DNA from: a virus
Virus record (IMG/VR): IMGVR_UViG_3300043419_002673
Location: 1 to 41,706 of that record
Direction: 5' to 3' (one strand)
Length of the DNA stretch: 41,706 bases
Shown here: piece after piece, positions 1 through 7,777 of the stretch
How the letters are laid out: every line of letters starts with the position of its first letter
How positions within the stretch are numbered: the stretch's first letter is position 1
The notes under the pieces: model-generated
Told to the model about the DNA's origin: nothing
What the model saw: the letters and a program-made list of their open reading frames with translations, nothing else
The model's database searches: none
Program-made: the position numbers and the translations under genes

Positions 1-175
1 AAGAGAAGGTTAGAGTTACCGACTCAAATGGTGAGGTGTGATGGTTGTCAACCAAAAACTTGGTTACACGAATAACCTCTTCGTCCGATTTTGCAGCTGC
101 CTTTGACTCATCAAGTGTAGAAACCCACGCAGAGTTTGCTACGCTTCTTAGATCTCCAGTGATAATAAGATTCAT
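1..175 (-). CDS. thyX: FAD-dependent thymidylate synthase ThyX (N-terminal part, runs off the window)
   Basis: Only the first 58 residues are in the window. They read MNLIITGDLRSVANSAW and contain HHTSPFE at residues 45-51, followed by a V-T-L-T-F strand; ThyX proteins carry a similar H-(T/C)-SPFEH-V-x-x-TF block in the FAD/dUMP-binding fold. The enzyme makes dTMP from dUMP using methylene-tetrahydrofolate and FADH2. Its ATG overlaps the stop of the upstream M16 peptidase gene (TAATG), so the two are probably translationally coupled. Many large phages carry ThyX; here it fits with the two deaminase genes later in the window that could feed dUMP. The ThyX signature RHRxxSxNxxSxR would lie beyond the edge and could not be checked. 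Confidence 0.85.
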   Translation of the reverse strand, partial: MNLIITGDLRSVANSAWVSTLDESKAAAKSDEEVIRVTKFLVDNHHTSPFESVTLTFS

Positions 176-1374
176 TATTCAACCTTCTTTGCTACAGCCA
201 TAACATTCTTTCCTACAAAAATCTTCTTTGCTGCTGCCATTACATCTTCTGCTGTTACTTTTGAAAGCTTACGATTTGTTGCTGCAATACTTGGAATCTT
301 CTTCTTCATGAAGTAGTGGTCTACACACTTAAGAGCAATTCCTTCTGCTGACTGCCAGCTTCTATAGATTCCTGTACGCATCTTATTCTTCGAACGCTGG
401 ACTTCTTCCTCTGTTGGAAGGGTAGTCATAGCCTTCTCAATCTCTGCAAGGATAATGCTCTTTGCCTGCTCCATATTCTGTGGTCTAGTTGAGAAGTGGA
501 TTGAGAAAGATCCAGATGTACGATCTGTTGAATTACCGGCACCGATTCCATACACAAGGTTTGCCTTCTCTCTTACCTCTTGGAAGAGTCTGCTATCCAT
601 GCCATCACCAAGAATATTTCCTAGGACTGCTGCTGCATATACCTCCTTGGAGCCATACTTGAATGAAGGCCAAGCCCAAATAACGTGAGCTTGCTCTAGA
701 TCGTTTCTTGGAACCTCTACAGTAAGAGTTTTCTTTACCTTTGTCTTTTCTGGTGTAAGAAGTAAGTTTGCCTGTCCATCCTGCTCACCAAAGTATTTGG
801 TGATAACTGCCTCTGTCTCTGACTGCTTCATTGGGGAACAGACAGAGATAAGCATATTCTCCTTCTTATAGAAGGTGGAGAAGAAGTGCTTTAGGTGATC
901 TAGCTGGATTGCATTAATTGACTCTTCTGTTCCGATTACAGGACGAGAAAGATAGTTTGAGTAGAACTTACTTGCAAATTCCTTTCCAAGTGCTCGATTA
1001 ACAGAGTCGTTTCCAGATGCAAGCTCTTCTAGGATTACCTGCTTCTCCTTGTCAAACTCAGACTCTGGAAAGGCTGGATTTGTCACCATATCATGCAGAA
1101 TCTCTACTCCAGCCTCAAAGTGATCTACAGGCAGCGTGATGAAATATACAACCTCTTCATGTGAGGTATAGGCGTTTGAATCACCGCCATAGAAAGCAAT
1201 CTGGCGAGAAAGCTCAAAAGAATCGCGAGTAGGAGTGCCCTTGAAAAGAAAGTGCTCAAGGAAATGAGCAGTACCACTTTCAAATCCATTTGGAATCTCC
1301 AGCGCAGAACCTGCTTGAAAGGCCACGGCAATTGTTGCAAGTTTTGATGGATTCTTGTTGATAATAAACTTCAT
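175..1374 (-). CDS. M16-family zinc metallopeptidase
   Basis: Peptidase family M16 (processing-peptidase/insulinase type). The inverted zinc motif HFLEH is at residues 37-41, and the third ligand is most likely E117 in VILEEL, about 76 residues later as in the family. The C-terminal half has the family substrate-binding Arg/Tyr region (REKANLVYGIGAG). The length of 399 aa matches single-unit bacterial M16 proteins, so both the active and the inactive domain are present. There is no signal peptide, so it should act in the cytoplasm or virion. It overlaps thyX by one base. The substrate is unknown; peptide degradation or processing of a phage protein are both possible. The family call is strong, the role is not. 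Confidence 0.9.
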   Translation of the reverse strand: MKFIINKNPSKLATIAVAFQAGSALEIPNGFESGTAHFLEHFLFKGTPTRDSFELSRQIAFYGGDSNAYTSHEEVVYFITLPVDHFEAGVEILHDMVTNPAFPESEFDKEKQVILEELASGNDSVNRALGKEFASKFYSNYLSRPVIGTEESINAIQLDHLKHFFSTFYKKENMLISVCSPMKQSETEAVITKYFGEQDGQANLLLTPEKTKVKKTLTVEVPRNDLEQAHVIWAWPSFKYGSKEVYAAAVLGNILGDGMDSRLFQEVREKANLVYGIGAGNSTDRTSGSFSIHFSTRPQNMEQAKSIILAEIEKAMTTLPTEEEVQRSKNKMRTGIYRSWQSAEGIALKCVDHYFMKKKIPSIAATNRKLSKVTAEDVMAAAKKIFVGKNVMAVAKKVE

Positions 1375-1457
1375 TTTAGCTCCTTAGTGGATTGTACCGA
1401 TAAACGGGTTGTTGATTTGGAAAATTAAACTAGAACAAGATTTTGCTTAAATAACTA

Positions 1458-1477
1458 CTATTATTTTTGTATATTAT
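1458..1477 (+). promoter_or_regulatory. AT-rich promoter-like element upstream of the HNH gene
   Basis: CTATTA at 1458-1463, then 8 bp of mostly T, then TATTAT at 1472-1477, ending 10 bp before ATG 1488. The same arrangement (CTATTA, N8, TATAAT, about 11 bp, ATG) precedes the protease gene at 24667. Related copies occur upstream of 20022, 29794 and 33048. The function is inferred from recurrence. Confidence 0.45.
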
Positions 1478-1487
1478 GGACGGTGCT

Positions 1488-2135
1488 ATGAACGATTTAT
1501 CTAATGATAATCATAAAATTTGCTCTACTTGTGGCGAAATAAAATTAAAGTCAGAATTTCATGCTAGAAAAAATAGCAAATGTGGAACAAGATCTTCTTG
1601 TAAGGATTGCTTGAACAATCAGTTTCGTAACAAATATAGAGAAGCAAATCCAGAAATAAAAAGGGAGAACTTTAAAGCATTTGAAATCAATGGAGAGCTT
1701 TTTAAATTCTGCAATACTTGCAAGAAAGATGTTCTTGCCTCAAACTTTTATGCCATTAGCAAAAATGGAGAGTATGGCGGAAGGGTTATGTCAAGATGTA
1801 AGGAGTGTGATGATGCAGCTAGAATCAAGAAAAGATCTACAATCAATGGAAGATATACTGAATACAAGTCTGGTGCAAAATACAGAGGAATAGATTGGAT
1901 GCTTAGCATTGAGGACTTCTCTGCACTATGGAACGCACCATGTTCATACTGCGGATCTAATATAGAAACCTGTGGTATAGACAGAATTGATTCTACATTG
2001 GGATATACAAAAGAAAATATAACATCATCATGTAGGCAATGCAATCAATCAAAAATGGATCAATCATTAGATGATTTTGTTGCTTGGGTAAAGAGGGCGT
2101 ACAATCACCTTTCTAATAGAGGAATGATTGATTGA
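1488..2135 (+). CDS. Free-standing HNH endonuclease with two zinc-ribbon repeats
   Basis: About 215 aa. Two N-terminal treble-clef-like repeats (CSTCGEIKLKSEF ... CKDC and CNTCKKDVLASNF ... CKEC) precede an HNH-like core (CSYCGSN ... CGIDRID ... CRQCNQSK). Such proteins nick or cut DNA and usually spread as homing endonucleases. The reading frame is open from a TTG at 1467, but ATG 1488 is preferred because GGTG lies just upstream and a promoter-like CTATTA/TATTAT element ends at 1477. The gene is on the plus strand between two minus-strand genes and has its own terminator, which suggests a mobile insertion. The homologous HNH gene at 31331-31972 has the same two-repeat layout. Confidence 0.85.
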   Translation: MNDLSNDNHKICSTCGEIKLKSEFHARKNSKCGTRSSCKDCLNNQFRNKYREANPEIKRENFKAFEINGELFKFCNTCKKDVLASNFYAISKNGEYGGRVMSRCKECDDAARIKKRSTINGRYTEYKSGAKYRGIDWMLSIEDFSALWNAPCSYCGSNIETCGIDRIDSTLGYTKENITSSCRQCNQSKMDQSLDDFVAWVKRAYNHLSNRGMID

Positions 2136-2142
2136 GAAATAA

Positions 2143-2174
2143 AATAGGCGCGGCAATCATCTACCGCGCCTATT
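2143..2174. terminator. Bidirectional intrinsic terminator
   Basis: AATAGGCGCGG and CCGCGCCTATT form an 11-bp stem with a 10-nt loop between the convergent HNH gene (ends 2135) and VWA gene (ends 2186). A-rich and T-rich flanks allow it to work in both directions. Confidence 0.85.
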
Positions 2175-2185
2175 CTGTATTTAGA

Positions 2186-3328
2186 TCACTTCTTCTTCTG
2201 CTCGATCACAACCTTCTTGCCATATGGGACTTGATTTAGGTAGCCCTCATTCTGCTTACATGCTGCCCACAACATTCTGCACTTTGGCTTTGGTGGGAAT
2301 GGTGCAGCGCAATCTGTAAAGATGATTAGCCCATCGTACTTCATATCGTCAGCAAGCTTAATTGGTTCATGGAAGCTTGTTCCGCCCCTACCTGCTATAT
2401 TAAGCTTCTTTACCTTCTTCTCGAATGGCTTAGGCTCAGTCTTTAGCTCATGATCGAACTGAACGAGATCAACCTTGACATGAGCAATCATACCGTTAAT
2501 TTCCTGAAGAAAGTATTCTAGTTCCTGATCTGATACGGAACCTGACGTATCAATTGCAACAAGGATCTTGCTCGTGTAGTCTCGCTTAGAACCAGGATCT
2601 TTATAACCAAATCGACGGTTTGGCCTCATGCGAGTGCTCTTTCGTCCCATCATAATGATTTGGTTGATAAAGTATCTGACTTCGCGCTTCCAGTTAACTA
2701 CAGGCTTGTTGGCAGCAATAATCTGCTGTGCGAGATTGCCAGAGATATCTCCCCAACCCTTAGCCTCTTGCGACTTAATAGCCTGTTCTGCGATATTACG
2801 AACCTTCTCCTTGATAATATCGTCGTCGCACTCACCCCACATTTCGTGGTCGTCTACCAGCTCTCCCTTGCCTTCAAGGGCACCCTCTCCCTTCTCTTCC
2901 TCCTCCTTCTTAAGCTTCTCGTAGTACCACTCAGAGGACTCATTATCTGGAAGCTGGAAGTTCTTAGGATAAAGGGCACCCTCTGGCAGACCCTCGATAT
3001 GACAGTTGATTGCCATATCTGCGGCGTAATTGTAGCCCTTCATGTTGTAATTGAAGTATTGATTACGAGAGATATGGTGAAGAAGAACGTGAAGAGCCTC
3101 ATGCTTAAGAACAGCGCGAAGCTGAGTATAGGTCATCTTCTTTACGAAATCGGGATTATAGTAAAGAGCGAGGTCAACACGGCGAGTAGTGCCGACTGCC
3201 ATTGTTGGCAAGTCCTTTCGCTCGATCTTATTCAAATAGAGGAATACTGTACCGTAAAGAGGATAGAGAAGAACAAGGGTGGAGATTGCGGATTCAAGGG
3301 AATCTCGCGCAGCACGATCATACGACAT
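2186..3328 (-). CDS. Metallopeptidase-like/VWA domain protein (DUF2201 type), partner of MoxR ATPase
   Basis: 380 aa. The N-terminal domain carries HEALH at residues 76-80 within a helix (LKHEALHVLLHH), the layout of the 'putative metallopeptidase' domain of VWA-like predicted peptidases. An acidic, low-complexity linker (residues 136-175) follows. The C-terminal von Willebrand A domain has a MIDAS motif DTSGS at 260-264 and a later GGTSF. Proteins of this type are encoded next to MoxR AAA+ ATPases, as here, and the pair is thought to act as a chaperone or metal-insertion machine. A terminator-like hairpin lies between the two genes, so the VWA product may be made at a lower level than the ATPase. 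Confidence 0.85.
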   Translation of the reverse strand: MSYDRAARDSLESAISTLVLLYPLYGTVFLYLNKIERKDLPTMAVGTTRRVDLALYYNPDFVKKMTYTQLRAVLKHEALHVLLHHISRNQYFNYNMKGYNYAADMAINCHIEGLPEGALYPKNFQLPDNESSEWYYEKLKKEEEEKGEGALEGKGELVDDHEMWGECDDDIIKEKVRNIAEQAIKSQEAKGWGDISGNLAQQIIAANKPVVNWKREVRYFINQIIMMGRKSTRMRPNRRFGYKDPGSKRDYTSKILVAIDTSGSVSDQELEYFLQEINGMIAHVKVDLVQFDHELKTEPKPFEKKVKKLNIAGRGGTSFHEPIKLADDMKYDGLIIFTDCAAPFPPKPKCRMLWAACKQNEGYLNQVPYGKKVVIEQKKK

Positions 3329-3364
3329 AATTTCTCCTTTGATTTTTTGGTTGTCTATAAAAAG

Positions 3365-3399
3365 AATGAGAGGAGGAGGGGATACCTCCCCCTCTCATT
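3365..3399 (-). terminator. Terminator-like hairpin between moxR and the VWA gene
   Basis: On the minus strand AATGAGAG pairs with CTCTCATT, with additional GGGAGG/CCTCC pairing inside, followed by CTTTTTATAG. It sits after the moxR stop (3411) and before the VWA start (3328), where it could attenuate read-through. Confidence 0.75.
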
Positions 3400-3410
3400 G
3401 AGGCAGGACT

Positions 3411-4478
3411 TTAAGCAGTCTTATTGTCGATGCCGTACACCTTGCGGAGAACCTCGCAGAAATCTGCATCGGACTGCCAAGGCATTACGATCTTCTTCGT
3501 CTTGGGATTGGAGAGGAGAGAAGTCCAGAGATTAGAGGCTACATCCTTAGGAACCATGCCAAAGAACTTCTTAAGAGCCTCAGTCTGCTTCTCCTTCATC
3601 TTGGCGGCAGAGCGGTTAGCAACCTCATCGGTGATGGAGTTAGCAAGAGCCGCGATTACCTCAATATCAGAGCAAGCTGCTTCGATCTTGGGAACCATCT
3701 CCTCAAACTTATCGAGAACATCGGAAGCCTTAAGCTGAGAGAATTCATTAGTCATGAACTTCTGGAACATGACTGCAACCTCTCGACCTACCCAACCCTT
3801 AGCAATCTGAGTAACCATACCATCGGTATCATCAGTGAGATTCATAGCGAGGATGGTGTCAGAAAGGGACTGCCAAGAACGACGAGAAGGATAGACTCGA
3901 CCGGACTCCATATTGCCAACCGGAGGATCAAGAAGGTTCTGATTACGAGCAACAAACTCGACAACAGCAGGGTGAAGCTTGGCTGCGCGTGCCCAATCAA
4001 TCCATTCCTTTGGAGTAGGATCGAAATCGATCATAAACCAACGGTCAAGCAGAGCGGGATCCATCTCGACAACATCGTAGTCATCATCGGCGTTAACTGC
4101 CGCTACAACACGCCAACCATCGGGAAGCTTCTCACCATCGAGGCGACGATCAAGACAGATCTCAAAGACTGCCTGAAGAACGTCCTTGCTGGCGCGGTTA
4201 AGCTCGTCAAAGAAGAGAATACCCTGGCTCTGAGGATCGCGAGGCCACCAGTAAGGCTTAAGGAAGGTCGTGATTCCCTTTACTGCATCAAGGTGAGGCA
4301 GACCCTTAATATCACCGACCTCACACTGAGAAAGACGAACATCGAAGAATTCGATGTTCTGCTCCAGAGCAGCCTGCTTGATTACAGAGGACTTACCGAC
4401 ACCATGCTTTGCGCGAAGCATGATGGACTTATTGAGGGGCATTTCGCGGAGAACACGCTTAGTAGAAGTGACGTTCAT
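3411..4478 (-). CDS. MoxR-family AAA+ ATPase
   Basis: 355 aa. Walker A AKHGVGKS is at residues 23-30, Walker B ILFFDEL around 87-93 (D91, E92), a sensor-1 Asn in AAVNADDD, and an arginine-finger-like DPALLDRW. The overall order matches MoxR ATPases, which remodel partner proteins with VWA domains. The VWA partner lies directly downstream. A promoter (4596-4624) and a leader hairpin precede the gene, leaving a leader of about 110 nt. The ribosome site is CTGGAG about 11 nt before the ATG, a little far. The C-terminal part (residues 230-355) is a helical lid-like region without recognised motifs. The family call is firm; the phage role is unknown. Confidence 0.88.
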   Translation of the reverse strand: MNVTSTKRVLREMPLNKSIMLRAKHGVGKSSVIKQAALEQNIEFFDVRLSQCEVGDIKGLPHLDAVKGITTFLKPYWWPRDPQSQGILFFDELNRASKDVLQAVFEICLDRRLDGEKLPDGWRVVAAVNADDDYDVVEMDPALLDRWFMIDFDPTPKEWIDWARAAKLHPAVVEFVARNQNLLDPPVGNMESGRVYPSRRSWQSLSDTILAMNLTDDTDGMVTQIAKGWVGREVAVMFQKFMTNEFSQLKASDVLDKFEEMVPKIEAACSDIEVIAALANSITDEVANRSAAKMKEKQTEALKKFFGMVPKDVASNLWTSLLSNPKTKKIVMPWQSDADFCEVLRKVYGIDNKTA

Positions 4479-4567
4479 GACTTTTTTACTCCAGTAGTTA
4501 CAATTATTGAGTTAGAATGACTGACGTTTGACGATTGATTGTTATGGGGCTTTCCCCGTTGACGTAC

Positions 4568-4624
4568 CGTGGCAACCTCGCCACGCTACCCCTATACCAT
4601 AGGGAGGGCGGTTTTATAGAGTTT
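4568..4624 (-). promoter_or_regulatory. Promoter and 5'-leader hairpin for moxR operon
   Basis: The minus strand reads TCTATAAAACCGC then CCTATGGTATAGG; the -10-like TATGGT is at 4596-4601. An almost identical block precedes the gene at 13596. Starting about 4 nt after the predicted start site, CGTGGC (4580-4585) pairs perfectly with GCCACG (4568-4573). A second small GGGG/CCCC hairpin follows. Confidence 0.65.
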
Positions 4625-4626
4625 TT

Positions 4627-4944
4627 TTATCCGCCTCTCTCTTCCTCTCTTGAAGCCTCGTTAGTTGGTTGTTCTAGGGTTTGGGCTAGGCCCGAAAGTG
4701 AATTCTTAAGCTTTAGAAGATTTTCCTTTAGACCATTAAGATCGGGAGAATCAGAATTCCACTGACTCTTAAACTCATTAAACTCGGTTCTAAGATCGGA
4801 GGAGGCAGATCCTCGCTCATTAGCATCAGACCTAAGAGAAGAAACCTCTGCCCTTAGAGCCTGAACCTCTGCCTCAACACTAGCAACCTTTCGGTAAATA
4901 TCATCTAGTGCATTTCTGATGAAGATAAATTCTGTGCTTTCCAT
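4627..4944 (-). CDS. Small coiled-coil protein
   Basis: 105 aa, not recognised. Residues 15-45 form clear heptads (VASVEAEVQALRAEVSSLRSD), with a second helix around 66-90 (LKENLLKLKNSLSGL) and an acidic/Gly tail. It has no transmembrane segment. A GGAGG ribosome site precedes ATG 4944. It follows two tandem promoters (4987 and 5106) and is the only gene between them and the moxR promoter, so it is probably a well-expressed single-gene unit. A second coiled-coil gene lies just upstream at 5152-5445; the two do not look alike in sequence. Confidence 0.75.
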   Translation of the reverse strand: MESTEFIFIRNALDDIYRKVASVEAEVQALRAEVSSLRSDANERGSASSDLRTEFNEFKSQWNSDSPDLNGLKENLLKLKNSLSGLAQTLEQPTNEASREEERGG

Positions 4945-4960
4945 TTTTTCCTCCGTTTTT

Positions 4961-5014
4961 GCGGCCCCGTTGCCGCCCGCCCCTATATCTTAACCACCTA
5001 GCGGCTGGCGGCAA
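4961..5014 (-). promoter_or_regulatory. Promoter with leader hairpin upstream of coiled-coil gene
   Basis: TTGCCG (5009-5014), a 16-bp spacer ending AGGTGGT, TAAGAT (4987-4992), then ATAGGGGC. About 4 nt after the expected start site, GCGGC (4972-4976) pairs with GCCGC (4961-4965). It matches the promoter family described in the findings. Confidence 0.65.
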
Positions 5015-5085
5015 CCTTTTTTTTAGAGCCAATCTTTTATTTTTTAAACCGTTGGTCTTTTGCCTTCCGAATCCCGCTCTATGCG

Positions 5086-5133
5086 TGTCGGCTGGCGACA
5101 ATATGAAAATAGGCACCAACCGCTGCCGGTCAA
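5086..5133 (-). promoter_or_regulatory. Second upstream promoter with hairpin at predicted +1
   Basis: TTGACC (5128-5133), a 16-bp spacer ending GGTGCC, TATTTT (5106-5111). The predicted start (about 5099) falls on the first bases of a perfect hairpin, TGTCG-CCAGC-CGACA (5086-5100). The following ~90 nt before the next promoter contain no convincing ORF, so either this is a tandem promoter for the 4944 gene or a short RNA is made. Confidence 0.55.
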
Positions 5134-5151
5134 GTGCCCATCTAAGATTCT

Positions 5152-5445
5152 TTATTCCATTTTTTGAATTCCCAAACCAACCACTTGTATCTTGTAGGGA
5201 GTTGTTTCAACTACCTCCGGTACATCTTGATCTTCCCTTCTTACTACTAGAGACTGCTTTTTTGGCTTAGCTGGAAGAATTTCTGTTGGAGTAATTGCCT
5301 GACTTTCTGAATCTTTTGCTCCAATTACTGCCTTTAGCTCTTCCAACTGAGCTTGTATTTTTTCTAGCTCTTTTGTTAGGTGACTAACTCCATTTTTTAA
5401 GTTAGAAACCATTTTAATAGTGGTGTCGAGTTTTTCGTTCATCAT
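5152..5445 (-). CDS. Small coiled-coil protein downstream of the IMPDH-family gene
   Basis: 97 aa, not recognised. Residues 5-45 are a heptad-rich helix (LTKELEKIQAQLEELKAVI), followed by a Pro/Lys linker and a short beta-like C-terminal end. The start overlaps the stop of the IMPDH-family gene by 4 nt, indicating translational coupling. There is no signal or membrane segment. A scaffold or oligomerisation partner is conceivable but nothing in the sequence proves it. Confidence 0.7.
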   Translation of the reverse strand: MMNEKLDTTIKMVSNLKNGVSHLTKELEKIQAQLEELKAVIGAKDSESQAITPTEILPAKPKKQSLVVRREDQDVPEVVETTPYKIQVVGLGIQKME

Positions 5446-6512
5446 TCCTTCCTTGTTCCAAAAGCATGAGACTCAAGAAGTCCAGCGTGAGTAATTTTGA
5501 TAAACTTAGCATTTTGTCTCAAATCCTGAAGAGTTGTTGCATTAGCATAAGTCATACCAGATCTCAGACCTCCAGAAAACTCCTCTAGAATTGGAGTTAC
5601 CGAACCCTTTGCTGGTATCCTAGTGGAAACTCCTTCGGCACAAGTTAGGGGCTTTAAACCACCTCGATGGTCTTTTTGTACCTCGGCAGAAGCCATGCCT
5701 CGATAGGTCTTGTAAGTTATCCCGGCATTTTCGTCACGGATTAGATCGCCGGGTGTCTCATCGGTAGCAGCTAGGATTCTTCCGCACATTACGGCATCAG
5801 CTCCAGCGGCAATTGCCTTAACCATATCAGAAGGATAGCGAATTCCTCCATCAGCAATAATAGCAACGTCTCTCAGTTGAACTGCTGATTTTTTTACGCT
5901 ATAACATTCCATGATAGAATGAAGAAGTGGAACTCCAAATGCAGTTTGAATTCTCGTAGAACAAATGGCTCCTGATCCAATGCCAACTCTTACTGCGTCA
6001 ACCATTCCAGTGTTTCCAATGTAATAAAACCCTTCTCCAGTGGCTACATTTCCAGCAATAATTCTTATTCCTGGAGCAATATCCTTTATTTTACTAAGAC
6101 CATCCTTCATATAAGAGGAGTGGCCGTTAGCAACATCAACTAGTACAGCATCTAGCGGAACTGATGACCATAGCTCCTTAAATCTTGCTACCTCATCCCT
6201 TCCAAGACCAACCGCAGCAACCTTTGGAATCTCTCTTTCCTCTGACTCTTCTGCCCTCAGGATGGATCGAATATTGTCAATCTGCTCTGAGACTGACATA
6301 AAGCGATGAATTACTCCCATGCCGCCTGCAAGCCCTACTGCCATTGCCATTCTGGATTCTGTTACCGTATCCATTGGTGATGAAATGATTGGAAGAGTAA
6401 GTCGTACTCCTGCAATGTCAGTATCGAGCTTTGGAATGGATCTGGATCTAACCTCTGTATAGGTTGGAACCAAAAGAACATCATCAAAAGCTAGGGCTTC
6501 ATTTATAGTCAT
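5442..6512 (-). CDS. IMP dehydrogenase/GMP reductase family enzyme lacking CBS domains
   Basis: 356 aa TIM barrel. It has the N-terminal AFDDVLLVP motif, SSPMDTVTE at 44-52, DVANGH at 126-131, and the catalytic loop GSGAICSTR with nucleophile C184. GGIRYPSD and AGADAVMCG give the phosphate-binding site, and the C-terminal GGLRSGMTY and ITHAGLLESH match IMPDH better than GMP reductase. The CBS pair normally inserted near residue 95 is absent, and the flap after YRGMAS is short and lacks the usual Arg-Tyr of IMPDH. IMPDH oxidises IMP to XMP; GMP reductase runs GMP to IMP. The gene start overlaps the upstream zincin gene by 14 nt, with GGAG 8 nt before the ATG. The family is certain, the direction of the reaction is open. 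Confidence 0.85.
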   Translation of the reverse strand: MTINEALAFDDVLLVPTYTEVRSRSIPKLDTDIAGVRLTLPIISSPMDTVTESRMAMAVGLAGGMGVIHRFMSVSEQIDNIRSILRAEESEEREIPKVAAVGLGRDEVARFKELWSSVPLDAVLVDVANGHSSYMKDGLSKIKDIAPGIRIIAGNVATGEGFYYIGNTGMVDAVRVGIGSGAICSTRIQTAFGVPLLHSIMECYSVKKSAVQLRDVAIIADGGIRYPSDMVKAIAAGADAVMCGRILAATDETPGDLIRDENAGITYKTYRGMASAEVQKDHRGGLKPLTCAEGVSTRIPAKGSVTPILEEFSGGLRSGMTYANATTLQDLRQNAKFIKITHAGLLESHAFGTRKE

Positions 6513-7044
6513 TTAAATACTCCAGAGAAAATTGAATTTCAGTTGCAAATTGTTCTGATGTTTTTGAGATATAGTTTTCTAGGCAATATGAAGAATACCA
6601 ATGATGAGCGACTTCATGGCTCAATATTTGAAAATTATAAAAGTTAGAGTGTTGGGTTACGACAATTGAATTTACCCCATATTCATCTGACCTTGGATCA
6701 AAATATCCCCAAATCTCCTCTTGAAAATAAAACTCTTTTGGAAATCTTTTTTCCTTGTTCATTTGAAGTTCTGAGATTTCATATATCTCAAGAAATTCAT
6801 TTGGCTTACAGATTCTCGCCCCAGGAACAAGATTTTTTATTCCTTCAATGGAAGCAATAGAAGAGGTCATTATTGCTTTTTCTATTAGTTCTTCTGAATA
6901 TGCTGTTTTTTTCTTATGATAAAATTTATATTCAACCTTATCAAAGAGAGTTACCTGCACTATGCCGGTGGTTTTCTTTTCTAAAAATGATAAGCCATCC
7001 ATTGGAGAATAGGCAAGAGCACTTAGTGCAAATAATAAATACAT
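6499..7044 (-). CDS. Secreted zincin-like metallopeptidase (paralogue 1)
   Basis: 181 aa. It has a short hydrophobic start MYLLFALSALA with a plausible cleavage site before YSP. The motif SHEVAHHWY holds H143, E144 and H147, and SEQFA supplies a candidate third ligand at E164, an HExxH...E arrangement. The protein is clearly related to the next gene upstream (7046-7594): both have an ALAY signal end, WGY(F/Y)DPR, HE(V/M)AH(H/Y)WY, a C-L-E after the motif and S-E-(Q/E)-FA. This indicates a tandem duplication. Export to the periplasm is inferred from the signal. I do not recognise a named family. Confidence 0.75.
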   Translation of the reverse strand: MYLLFALSALAYSPMDGLSFLEKKTTGIVQVTLFDKVEYKFYHKKKTAYSEELIEKAIMTSSIASIEGIKNLVPGARICKPNEFLEIYEISELQMNKEKRFPKEFYFQEEIWGYFDPRSDEYGVNSIVVTQHSNFYNFQILSHEVAHHWYSSYCLENYISKTSEQFATEIQFSLEYLNDYK

Positions 7045-7045
7045 T

Positions 7046-7594
7046 TTATTCCCAGATTAATTTGTTTTGAATTGAAACTGCAAATTCTTCTGAATTTAAT
7101 TTTGTAAATCTTTCTAAGCAAAAAGTCTGATACCAGTAGTGGGCCATTTCATGTGCAATTATTCTATAATTTGCATTTCCGGAATGTGGAGAAATTACAA
7201 TTGCATCAAGTCCTGGCTCATTTGGTCTTGGGTCATAATATCCCCAAAGTGAGTTATATCCTCTTCCGGAATTTCCGATAAATTCCTCTGGAAACCTAGC
7301 AGGATTATTTAATTCTTTTTCAGAAATCTCAAAAATCTCTACTAGTTCTCCAGAGGAACATCTTTTGTGTGCCGCTCCCATGGACTGAATTTCGCGAATA
7401 GATACTAGTGTCGAAGAGTAAATTGCTTTATAAATCATCTCATCTGGATAGCTATCTAGATTCTGCCTATTGATTGAGAATTTTAATTTTATGTCATCAA
7501 TAAAGGTATATTCTTCAATCTCACTTTTTATTGGAAATTTTATTCCTTCTACTGGCTTATAGGCTAGCGCCATTCCGACCATAAGGAGAAGCAT
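7046..7594 (-). CDS. Secreted zincin-like metallopeptidase (paralogue 2)
   Basis: 182 aa. It begins with the short signal-like MLLLMVGMALA, then YKPVEG. The zinc motif AHEMAHYWY gives H148, E149, H152; E169/E170 in NSEEFA may be the third ligand. It pairs with the neighbouring paralogue at 6499-7044. An AGGAG site lies 6 nt before the ATG, which supports this start even though the signal is short and lacks a basic n-region. Two exported peptidases side by side in a phage are unusual; envelope protein digestion, superinfection control or a lysis role are possible. Confidence 0.75.
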   Translation of the reverse strand: MLLLMVGMALAYKPVEGIKFPIKSEIEEYTFIDDIKLKFSINRQNLDSYPDEMIYKAIYSSTLVSIREIQSMGAAHKRCSSGELVEIFEISEKELNNPARFPEEFIGNSGRGYNSLWGYYDPRPNEPGLDAIVISPHSGNANYRIIAHEMAHYWYQTFCLERFTKLNSEEFAVSIQNKLIWE

Positions 7595-7597
7595 ATT

Positions 7598-7777
7598 TTA
7601 CTCCTGATCTTCTCGGGTTCCTCTATGATCTCTCTGGGGAGATTCGTGGGATTCAGATCTAATCTCTACAACTAGATTGGAGTTGCACTGAATCCAACCA
7701 ATCTCTTCTTTAGTTAGACCGTCGTGATACCATACTGTCTTAGTTTCTTTGTTTGTTACTCGAATGTTGTATCTCAT
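7598..7777 (-). CDS. Small hypothetical protein (59 aa)
   Basis: Starts MRYNIRVTNKETKTVWYHDG and ends with a charged tail (HRGTREDQE). An ATGA overlap with the stop of the upstream helical-repeat gene and an AGGAG site 5-6 nt before the ATG support it. The N-terminal half looks like a beta hairpin, followed by LTKEEIGWIQ. It has no recognised family. It sits between the helical-repeat gene and the exported zincin pair in the same transcription unit. Confidence 0.75.
   Translation of the reverse strand: MRYNIRVTNKETKTVWYHDGLTKEEIGWIQCNSNLVVEIRSESHESPQRDHRGTREDQE

Noticed and set aside
2660-3535. 291-codon plus-strand open frame
   Set aside because: Lies antisense to the well-supported VWA and MoxR genes, no ribosome site, no domain; a shadow of their codon bias.
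5015-5100. tRNA or structured small RNA between the tandem promoters
   Set aside because: Looked for acceptor, anticodon and T-arm pairing; only the 5-bp hairpin at 5086-5100 is convincing, no T-loop or CCA.
4901-5119. 72-codon minus-strand frame across the tandem promoters
   Set aside because: Begins upstream of and runs through two promoters and a leader hairpin; composition is that of non-coding GC-rich leader.
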